33,609 nt of DNA, taken from contig JAOAPL010000080.1 of NCBI GenBank assembly GCA_025462925.1, positions 1 to 33,609 on the forward strand, read 5' to 3'. Both the position numbers and the translations under genes were made by a program. Positions 26,105-33,609 of the stretch are shown here, in pieces. Source of the stretch: Acidobacteriaceae bacterium. Lineage in GTDB: Bacteria > Acidobacteriota > Terriglobia > Terriglobales > Acidobacteriaceae. The number at the start of each line of letters is the position of its first letter. Within the stretch, counting starts at the first letter, position 1. The notes under the pieces were generated by a model. The model was not told the origin of the DNA. It saw only the letters and a list, made by a program, of their open reading frames with translations, and did no database searches.

Positions 26105-27166
26105 TCATTCGAAAAGATCCGGTTGCGCTGGAGCGTCTTCAGGCTCGCGGAAACTTCTCAAGCCAACACCGACCAGCCGAAACCGTTGCTTCGGGCCGAG
26201 ATCTACTCGCTCGCGCAGAGCCAGAGCGAGGGCGGTTAATTCCTCGCAGGAAGCGGGAGGAGCGCTGGATGTGTGACTACGTGTGAGGATTTTGAACTCG
26301 CTGGTCTTCAGTTTGAGGACCACTGTTCGGGCTATCCGAGACTCCTTACGCGAAGCGGACCACAGTTTTTCCGCAAGCCGGCGGATCATCACCTCTGTTT
26401 GTGCCAACGGTACGTCGTGCTCAAATGTATCCTCCACCGATATCGATTTGGTTGGCCTGTCCGGGACGACTTCACTACGGTCCACCCCCCGCGAGAGGTC
26501 GTACAAGCGGATACCATAGCTGCCGAAGTCGTCTTCGAGCGCCAGTAACTCTATCCCTCGCAGACCTCCCACCGTCTGAATCCCCCTTTTCGCGAGTTTC
26601 TCACCCGTCACTTTGCCTACGCCGGGCAGGCGTCCAACGGGCAGCGGAAGCAGAAAAGCATCTATGTCGTCGGGCTGGATAACGAATAAGCCATCAGGTT
26701 TGCGCCAGTCAGAGGCGAGTTTTGCCAAAAACTTATTAGTCGCCACGCCCGCCGAGGCCGTCAGGTTCAGTTCCTGGCGGATTTGTTCGCGAATGGTGCG
26801 CGCTACAAGCGTGGCGGTCGGCAAGCCAGTCTTGTTTTCGGTAACGTCCAGGTACGCTTCATCCAGCGACAATGGTTCGATCAAGTCCGTGTGGCGTTTG
26901 AAAATCTCCCGTACGCTGTGAGAGACCACCCGATAGCGCACGAAATCCGGAGGGACAAAGATCGCACTAGGGCACAAGCGTTCCGCTCGTACTGCTGGCA
27001 TGGCCGCACGCACGCCAAATGCCCTGGCCTCATACGAGGCGGCACAGACGACGGAACGATTGCCCTGCCAAGCGACGATCACGGGCTTGCCGCGGAGCTG
27101 CGGATCGTCTCGCTGCTCGACAGAGGCGTAAAACGCGTCCATGTCGATGTGAATGATTTTTCGCAC
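26105..27166 (-). CDS. dinB: DNA polymerase IV (Y-family)
   Basis: MRKIIHIDMDAFYASVEQRDDP, LDEAYLDVTENK, TASAGVATNKFLAKLASDWRKPDG; C-terminal clamp-binding-like QPDLF. Confidence 0.95.
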   Translation of the reverse strand: MRKIIHIDMDAFYASVEQRDDPQLRGKPVIVAWQGNRSVVCAASYEARAFGVRAAMPAVRAERLCPSAIFVPPDFVRYRVVSHSVREIFKRHTDLIEPLSLDEAYLDVTENKTGLPTATLVARTIREQIRQELNLTASAGVATNKFLAKLASDWRKPDGLFVIQPDDIDAFLLPLPVGRLPGVGKVTGEKLAKRGIQTVGGLRGIELLALEDDFGSYGIRLYDLSRGVDRSEVVPDRPTKSISVEDTFEHDVPLAQTEVMIRRLAEKLWSASRKESRIARTVVLKLKTSEFKILTRSHTSSAPPASCEELTALALALRERVDLGPKQRFRLVGVGLRSFREPEDAPAQPDLFE

Positions 27167-27180
27167 AATCGTCTGGAAGC

Positions 27181-27238
27181 AATATTATTCCTGACTTCGG
27201 AATGATATTGAATGTGTAACGCTTGCCCCAACACATTC
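27181..27238. promoter_or_regulatory. two inverted repeats in the dinB / SRAP divergent intergenic region
   Basis: AATATTATTCC-TGACTTC-GGAATGATATT (27181-27209) and GAATGTGT-13 bp-ACACATTC (27210-27238). Confidence 0.5.
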
Positions 27239-27263
27239 GTGGGCTCTGTTAAACTGACGCTCC

Positions 27264-28010
27264 ATGTGTGGCCGATACCGACTTACAGCGAAGGAGCGTT
27301 ACATCCGTGACCATTTCGGTCTCGACGAAGACCCACCTTGGACACCGCGTTGGAACATTGCGCCCACCCAGCCAGTGGCTGTCATTCGGCAGGATCCGCA
27401 TGAACCCAAGCGCACCTTTAGTCTGCTCCGTTGGGGGCTTATTCCGTATTGGGCCAAAGACGCGTCCATCGGATTCAAGACTATCAATGCGATGTCGGAG
27501 ACGGCCGCGGAGAAGCCCGCTTTCCGTGACGCAATGAGTCGGCGCCGTTGCCTGGTTCCTGCGGATTCGTTTTACGAATGGCAGAAAGTCGGACCGAAAG
27601 AGAAGCAACCGTACAGCTTTGGCATGATAGACGACGGTGTCTTTTCCTTCGCTGGATTATGGGAGAGCTGGCGAGATCCGGCCAACGAGATCGTCGAAAC
27701 ATGCACAATCCTTACCACCAAAACGAACTCGCTGGTTGCCGATGTGCATGACCGTATGCCGGCAATCCTGAAGCCGGCAGATTACGACTTGTGGCTAGAC
27801 CCTGGCGTGACAACCCCTGCGCTCGTGGCTGACTGTCTCAAGCCGTTCGAGGCGAAATTGATGAAGAAATATCCAGTGAGTAGTCGAGTGAATCATTCTG
27901 CAAATGATGATGAGGAATGCGCACGAGAGATTCCGGTCGCGAAGGCCCTCAGACATTATTCGGAAGCATCGCTGGATGCGCTGAATGAACAGCCACTGCC
28001 TACCGAATAA
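27264..28010 (+). CDS. yedK: SRAP-domain protein (SOS response-associated peptidase, YedK/HMCES family)
   Basis: MCGRYRLTA (catalytic Cys2), WNIAPTQPVAVI, RRCLVPADSFYEWQK, DRMPAIL: hallmark SRAP motifs. Confidence 0.95.
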   Translation: MCGRYRLTAKERYIRDHFGLDEDPPWTPRWNIAPTQPVAVIRQDPHEPKRTFSLLRWGLIPYWAKDASIGFKTINAMSETAAEKPAFRDAMSRRRCLVPADSFYEWQKVGPKEKQPYSFGMIDDGVFSFAGLWESWRDPANEIVETCTILTTKTNSLVADVHDRMPAILKPADYDLWLDPGVTTPALVADCLKPFEAKLMKKYPVSSRVNHSANDDEECAREIPVAKALRHYSEASLDALNEQPLPTE

Positions 28011-28026
28011 ACCTCTATATCGGCGC

Positions 28027-28683
28027 TCATTGGGATGGCGATGGAGACACGTCCTGGCAATTGTCAAAGCACTCGACCCAGAGCTCCCGGTTCACCTTGA
28101 GGATTCCGAATTCAACACATGCAGGTCTTGCCGTCTCGTCCGCATAAAGGGGACGGCTAAAGCAGAAGGTCCCACGGTTCAAGACACAGTACTGTTCCAT
28201 ATCGCGAAATCGCTTTCCTGCCACCGACCAACCCCGATTGAGATCGCGACGCTGAACGAAGACATTGGCCTCCAGCCCGTCCACCTTTCCTCCGATCGAA
28301 TGCGCGATAAAGTGGCCCTTGTCCCATTCCTTGCCGAACGTCTTTTCGGTAGCCCCAATCCATCCTTTGAGGCGATAGTCATCGCGCGCCATTTCTCGCG
28401 GTTGAGAACGCCCAAGCGCGGCGATGAGTCTCGCCTCAACATTAGGATCATGAGGCACGACCCCAGTCACTTCCAGAGTGGCGTGGTCATCAAAGAGATA
28501 TTCGAAAGATCCATAATGCCAACGGACGATGTTCGTCCGACGCGATGTCATGTCAATGTAAGCATCTCGCCAGACGTAGGGCAGTTCCTCCAATAGAAAC
28601 GCAGCAAGTTTAGCCGAGCCAATAGGCCCTTTCCGCAATACAGCCGGATAGTCGACCGTTCCCTTAAATGGTGGCTGGGTCAT
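28027..28683 (-). CDS. DNA/RNA non-specific endonuclease-like protein (start uncertain; frame open to 28875)
   Basis: EWDKGHFIAHSIGGKVDGLEANVFVQRRDLNRGW resembles the DxGH...N...Q motif of beta-beta-alpha-Me non-specific nucleases. Confidence 0.6.
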   Translation of the reverse strand: MTQPPFKGTVDYPAVLRKGPIGSAKLAAFLLEELPYVWRDAYIDMTSRRTNIVRWHYGSFEYLFDDHATLEVTGVVPHDPNVEARLIAALGRSQPREMARDDYRLKGWIGATEKTFGKEWDKGHFIAHSIGGKVDGLEANVFVQRRDLNRGWSVAGKRFRDMEQYCVLNRGTFCFSRPLYADETARPACVEFGILKVNRELWVECFDNCQDVSPSPSQ

Positions 28684-28934
28684 CGCTGATCTATCCCTGC
28701 CGGTACATTGTCGCTCAAAGCGACAGTCATCAATAGGATCTGGACGCCGGGCGTCAAGAAGCAAGCACCAAGGAAGGTCAAGCGCATACGTAGCGAACAG
28801 ATTACCCAAGAGCTGATAAGAAGCATATTTCGGCCGCCGGCGGCGCAGCTTGAGGCACTCAAATGCCTCCTGCACAATTATGAGACCCTTCGACGAATCG
28901 CCCGCGGCACATCTCGTTTGGGCATCTAACGATT

Positions 28935-30053
28935 CTACGAATTAACGAGCCCAGTATGGCTTCGGAAAGAAGATCGTTCGGACAAATGCTCAGGTTGTCG
29001 GAGTTGCAACCAGAAATGATTGTTGGACCAACGGGTTTCACTCTGGTAGATGCTCCTGCAGCGCGACAAATAAATTCTCCGGATGTCTTCTAGCCGACTG
29101 TTGTAGCTGTTCAGGGCTGTGGGGTCCCCCTCCAGAATTCCATGAATGGCCATGCCGGCCATCATGCCGCTGTGAAGGGCCGAGACGATGCCTTGAGCAG
29201 AGATTGGATCGAAGGACATCGCAGCGTCGCCACAGGCAAGCCATCCATCTCCAGTGAAATGGCTCAGGCGGCCACCCGAAGCGTCGAGTGCCCGCAATGG
29301 AAAATTGAATGTCACACCGCCGAATGCAGCGCTGATGTGACAGGTTTCCATCATTGCCTTTTTCCAGGCGGCAGAAGAAGCAGCGAATTGACCCGCATCC
29401 TGGGGAAGAAGATGAAGGCCAACTATTGGCGATCCCGAAGGCAACAGGCCGGCGTACCACCATCCCTGAGGTACTGCTTCGACCATGGTGCGATTCAGCC
29501 GGAATTCTTTTTGCGGCTGGCCAATGCCAAACAGAGCGGTTAACGGAGCATCACGCTGCCATTTGGCGCCAGCCCTGCGCGCTAGAGACGAGCTTCTTCC
29601 CGTGGCATCAATCAGCCAACGCGCAGCCACTATTTCGCCGTTGTCGAGCTTGATCCGCCAAGCTTCGCTCTCACGCTCCGCTTCAAGGACGCGTGCCTGT
29701 TTGAACCCAGCGCCGGAAGATGTCGCTGCCTCGCGCAACTCGGCATCAAAAAGGAAACGATCCAGCCTCCATCCTCGGCCGTCTGGATCATGAAAAAAAT
29801 CCGTCGCAGCCAGATCCTCCGAACCCCAGGAAGAGAGATTCCCGCCAATGGGAGTATGCGGTTCCTGACCATCCGGGACCGGGAGACTCAACGCGCGCAA
29901 GAGACGCAGGGCCGCACCAGGCAACGCTTCGCCCACTTTGATGGTGTGGCGCGGAACGACATCCACCAACAGGACCTGTCGTCCCTTGCGGGCCAAAACA
30001 TGTGCGGCCACCGATCCTGCTGGACCTGAGCCGGCGATCACTGCGTCCCACAT
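28935..30053 (-). CDS. FAD-dependent oxidoreductase, LodB/GoxB-like maturation flavoprotein
   Basis: MWDAVIAGSGPAGSVAAHVLARKGRQVLLVD (GxGxxG), WLIDATGRSS, WLACGDAAMSFDPISAQGI; directly downstream of a LodA-like gene. Confidence 0.75.
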   Translation of the reverse strand: MWDAVIAGSGPAGSVAAHVLARKGRQVLLVDVVPRHTIKVGEALPGAALRLLRALSLPVPDGQEPHTPIGGNLSSWGSEDLAATDFFHDPDGRGWRLDRFLFDAELREAATSSGAGFKQARVLEAERESEAWRIKLDNGEIVAARWLIDATGRSSSLARRAGAKWQRDAPLTALFGIGQPQKEFRLNRTMVEAVPQGWWYAGLLPSGSPIVGLHLLPQDAGQFAASSAAWKKAMMETCHISAAFGGVTFNFPLRALDASGGRLSHFTGDGWLACGDAAMSFDPISAQGIVSALHSGMMAGMAIHGILEGDPTALNSYNSRLEDIRRIYLSRCRSIYQSETRWSNNHFWLQLRQPEHLSERSSFRSHTGLVNS

Positions 30054-30059
30054 GATGGG

Positions 30060-33035
30060 CTACCGGTTCCGCACGCGGACAGAACGGAATTCTTCCAGTT
30101 GCTCCTGGCTTTCCCAGCCCGCGCGTTGGGTGCGAGTGGGCGGAGCCGGTTGCTCTGCAAGCATCCGCGTTGCCTGCAATGCCTGCGCCTTCAAGTGGCT
30201 TCCCGCAAGAGTTTCCACATAGATGACTTCAGGGAAATCAGGATCATCTTTGACACCGGGACGCGCTTCCACTATCCCCATGGCACCGAAGTGCGCAACC
30301 ATCTGCTTCATGACTTCTGCTACGCCGCCCTTCAAAGCGCGCAGCCAATTGGGACGATTACTGAAGGCGATGATGCGCTCTTCACGCGGCAATGAGGTAT
30401 CAATCACTTTGTCATAATCTTCCTGGGTAAGCACCTGGTTCGGCACACGTGCGGGCCAGAATGTGGGCAGATAAGGATCATATTCGGGCTCATATCCGGA
30501 GCGGCAGAACGCGGTGTCACCCTGCCAAGGCAAGGCCATCCACCGGCTGATGTCGCCCGGCCCCTGAGCATAGACCGGTCCACCCGGACGGAGAGCAATT
30601 TGCTGCGTGAGTTGGGCACCATAGTTGGGCTCAGGTCCCGGCGCACGGCGGCGAATGCGGAAAGGCGCTTCATACATGCTTGCCTGGCGCATCGGCCAGG
30701 TCATTTCACAACCGGGATGGAACGCATCCGCAAGACAGAAATGCAGCGCCGCCTTGGTCAACATGGCTGGTTGTTCCGCAAGAGGCACGTTGTTAATTGT
30801 TTTCGGCAACACCGCGGCAGGATTCCAGTCATCCACAAAATTGCCTTCCACCCAGTTCCTGAGCAGCGCCTGCTGCACGGAAGGTAGCGGAAGATTGTTG
30901 CCGGGCGAGGCAGTAGAAAATGATCCGAACGCGTCGCCGTAAATCCAGGGCCAGGTACGTGGCTCGTTTACGGCAGTGTTTGTAGGACGAAAGCAATTGA
31001 AGACCACCTGCCGCAGCTCCATATATGGATCTGCCTTAGTCACCGGATCTGGCGTCTGGGCCAATCTGGCAATGAAATCGGAATCTTCAAAATCCATGGG
31101 ACAGCCTTTGCCGAACATTGTGGCAAAGCCCTTGTTGACCCACTGAAGATTGGAGAGACGCCGCAGAACGGGCAGGATGTCATTGGCGAAGAAAACCTGC
31201 TCCGGCATTGCCATCCAGCCGCACTGAACATAGATGTCAACTAGCAATTCATGCATCGTGCGCCAGCCAATAACATTTGGTGCATAGTTGGGCGGAGCAA
31301 CCACGACCCATGCTGATTCCACAGGAATAGACCTGCCATCGATGGACACCGACGCAGTTACAGGGCCGTCAGAAATATCGTCATACCAATCATCGGCATT
31401 GTTGAAGCTGTTGGGATCAGATGGAATAAAAATAGGAGCATCAGAAGGCGACGCAGATTTGCCCGTTCCGCCCAGGACCAGCAATCGGCCGGCATCGTCT
31501 GTCCTAATCTCACCCAGTGGCACCGGTACTCCCTTGAATTTTCCTGTATCGAAATGATGTTCGGGGCCGCCAGAGACCGCCTTACCCGTGATGCTGCGCT
31601 CTCCCGGATCAATGGCCAGACTTGCACGCGCATTGCTTGGGACCTTGGCGTTGCGGAGAGGCACTGACATCGTAGCCGCATCAGGAATATCCAGCGCGGC
31701 TTGAAACTGGTACCACTGAGCTTTCCGGTTGGCGAGATGCACCGTCCATCTAACATCAGCGTTTTCCGCGGTGAGTTCGCGCACCACCTGTCCGGTGGCG
31801 TTGTAAGCATATATTCGAAAACTGGCGGCTTCGCGTTTCAAGGCCCCAGCAGAATCGCGATAGTAATCCGGAGGTTGGGGCGGTGGGTCGACCACTTCAG
31901 GGCCAATGTAGAATTCAGTCGCGCTGTCACCAATGCGTGCAATGCCAATACCGGGACAGATGGCGGCACGCACAATTACCTGATCTACACAGGGCGCCGA
32001 TTCCAGTGCAGGCTTGGGCTCTACCGGCTCTCCCGTGGGGACGCCATTCACGTTTCTTCTTAGATCAGCTGATGTGGCATAAACTACTCGCCGGGCGTCG
32101 GCAATTGAGCCTTGTGGCCTGTGATCTTCGGTCACCCGCCAGATATTCAATGAAAGGTTTTCTCCATAAGAGGCCTGGCCCCTCCACGTAATGTCCTGTT
32201 GCGGCAGAACCAAGTCCGCGATGTGGACGGGTGGGCTGGCTTTTTCACTCCAGCGTACCGTAGCTTCGTCGAGCGGCATTGTTTTTGGATCGGTCCGGAA
32301 CTGGACGGTAAAGCGGAAGCGCACTTCGCCTTCTTTGAGCCGCTTCTCAAGATCGGCGGCGAGGTAGGTGGGATCCGGCGGAGGGCCCGGAAGCGGATCC
32401 GTGTGCGTCTCCGGTTCGAGTTTGTATTTGACGTAACGGTCGGGTCCGAAGGCGAAAGGAACGCAACTCCAGTAATCGACCTCTAAAACGCTGGCGACAG
32501 GCTTGGCCATTTCATCCAGCAATTTAGCGGTTTTCGGGTGGGCCTTGAGGTAAGTGTCGTAGTCAGCATTGACCACTCCCGCCTGTGTGAACTCGCACAT
32601 GTCTTTCGCGGTATTGACAAAGAACACATCAAAGTTCTGAAGGATAAAGTCGAAGGTCTTCTCCTCAGCCAAGCCAAAGATTTTTGGCGTTGGAGTATCA
32701 AACAACTTGATGCCAATGCCGAGGGTGGTTTTGTAGTCTGAAACTGTCGGCAAGGTATCCGAAGAGAAGCGCACCCAGGCGGGATATTCAGTGCCGGCAA
32801 AAAGCCCTACCTTGAGATTGTCGGGCAGGTTGGGCAACATGCGAAAAGTCCCGCGCACCACACCGTGCGGCTTGAGAAATACCGGACGCATCGCCGGGCA
32901 CTGCCCTTTGGCAATGCGTCCCGCCTGCACCATTCCCACAAACATTTCTGTTAACGATGCGATTGGATCAGCATCGCAATCGATCTTTCGTTTTTGTTCA
33001 GGGGAGGATGAATTTGAAGCAAAGAGATGTTTCAT
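30060..33035 (-). CDS. LodA/GoxA-like (CTQ-dependent) oxidase with N-terminal catalase-like domain
   Basis: N-term KPHGVVRGTFRMLPNLPDNLKVGLFAGTEYPAWVRFSSD...GIGIKLFD...FDFILQNFDVFFV (catalase-like, y4iL type); C-term ICPGIGIARIGDSATEFYIGPE...FRIYAYNATGQVVRELTAENADVRWTVHLANRKAQWYQF...HPGCEMTWPMRQ (LodA-like). Confidence 0.8.
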   Translation of the reverse strand: MKHLFASNSSSPEQKRKIDCDADPIASLTEMFVGMVQAGRIAKGQCPAMRPVFLKPHGVVRGTFRMLPNLPDNLKVGLFAGTEYPAWVRFSSDTLPTVSDYKTTLGIGIKLFDTPTPKIFGLAEEKTFDFILQNFDVFFVNTAKDMCEFTQAGVVNADYDTYLKAHPKTAKLLDEMAKPVASVLEVDYWSCVPFAFGPDRYVKYKLEPETHTDPLPGPPPDPTYLAADLEKRLKEGEVRFRFTVQFRTDPKTMPLDEATVRWSEKASPPVHIADLVLPQQDITWRGQASYGENLSLNIWRVTEDHRPQGSIADARRVVYATSADLRRNVNGVPTGEPVEPKPALESAPCVDQVIVRAAICPGIGIARIGDSATEFYIGPEVVDPPPQPPDYYRDSAGALKREAASFRIYAYNATGQVVRELTAENADVRWTVHLANRKAQWYQFQAALDIPDAATMSVPLRNAKVPSNARASLAIDPGERSITGKAVSGGPEHHFDTGKFKGVPVPLGEIRTDDAGRLLVLGGTGKSASPSDAPIFIPSDPNSFNNADDWYDDISDGPVTASVSIDGRSIPVESAWVVVAPPNYAPNVIGWRTMHELLVDIYVQCGWMAMPEQVFFANDILPVLRRLSNLQWVNKGFATMFGKGCPMDFEDSDFIARLAQTPDPVTKADPYMELRQVVFNCFRPTNTAVNEPRTWPWIYGDAFGSFSTASPGNNLPLPSVQQALLRNWVEGNFVDDWNPAAVLPKTINNVPLAEQPAMLTKAALHFCLADAFHPGCEMTWPMRQASMYEAPFRIRRRAPGPEPNYGAQLTQQIALRPGGPVYAQGPGDISRWMALPWQGDTAFCRSGYEPEYDPYLPTFWPARVPNQVLTQEDYDKVIDTSLPREERIIAFSNRPNWLRALKGGVAEVMKQMVAHFGAMGIVEARPGVKDDPDFPEVIYVETLAGSHLKAQALQATRMLAEQPAPPTRTQRAGWESQEQLEEFRSVRVRNR

Positions 33036-33609
33036 GATGGATTTCCTGCTCTTGATGCGGATACGATTTCTTTCTATGAAGCGAGTGGCGCTGTCCTTAG
33101 ATTTAGACAGCGGTTAGGCCACCCCAGGGTTGCGGGAAAGGGCAAGTGTGGCCAGCGTTCAGCCACACCGAAGGAGAATAATCGCTTCATCCTATCATTG
33201 CAACGATTTCATCAGAATAATTGTAGTCATGTTAAAGCACGTCCATGAATACATTAGAGTTTTCAAACTCCTGACTTATACGTGTGCCTCAGCCATTCAC
33301 TGCACGAGGCCGGCAAAATAAATATTGAGCAACAAATTGCCCTCTGTTCTATAGACCTTGCTGAAAACAAAGTCGTATGCTTTTGATGGTCGCATCGTCT
33401 CCAGGAAAATTTCCATGCTTCTCCGCGGTGGACCGATAGCCATCATCCGGCGTCTTAGCTGTCGGTGAAAGGACTCGCACGAACTTCGTCGCCGTAGCGG
33501 GAGGTGCTACCGCGAACTGAGTGCGCGCTTGTCCCACGCTGGGATAGTCTGCCGCTGTGAAAACACCGGTCTGACTAAAAAACCTGTCCATCCCGAGGAT
33601 CGGCATGTC

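Noticed and set aside
33349-33606. 85-aa minus-strand ORF at the right edge
   Set aside because: May be the end of a gene running out of the window, but no family is recognisable and the start is unknown.
1-33609. CRISPR arrays, rRNA genes, complete tRNA genes, intact transposase or integrase genes
   Set aside because: Looked for regularly spaced repeats, rRNA signatures, full cloverleafs and transposase/recombinase catalytic motifs; none seen by eye.

Overview
The window looks like an accessory/defence island from a moderately GC-rich bacterium, possibly Acidobacteria-like (inference only). Left to right: (i) a short host-like segment with an HD-domain protein; (ii) tRNA-gene fragments (a tRNA-Asp 5' half present twice, a tRNA-Lys 3' half once), which are typical integration scars; (iii) a divergent module: on the minus strand RHH + GNAT-like + XRE + ImmA/IrrE peptidase, on the plus strand a compact ubiquitin-like conjugation operon (Ubl, E2-like, JAB/JAMM peptidase, ThiF/E1-like); (iv) a type I restriction-modification system hsdR-hsdM-hsdS; (v) a type III (HORMA/TRIP13-like) CBASS operon preceded by a CapH/CapP-like repressor/peptidase pair, with an unusual candidate effector (SLOG-like N-terminus, nucleoside-deoxyribosyltransferase/TIR-like C-terminus), a DEDD exonuclease and a gamma-glutamylcyclotransferase-like protein; (vi) a degraded gene fragment; (vii) a complete QatABCD-like system on the minus strand; (viii) a diverged ~48-bp direct repeat matching one beside the tRNA-Lys scar, about 24 kb away, which may mark the island ends; (ix) dinB and a SRAP/YedK gene in divergent orientation, and a DNA/RNA non-specific endonuclease-like gene; (x) a lodA/lodB-like pair (CTQ-dependent oxidase and its flavoprotein) in which the LodA-like protein has an N-terminal catalase-like domain. 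All family calls come from reading motifs by eye. No searches were run.
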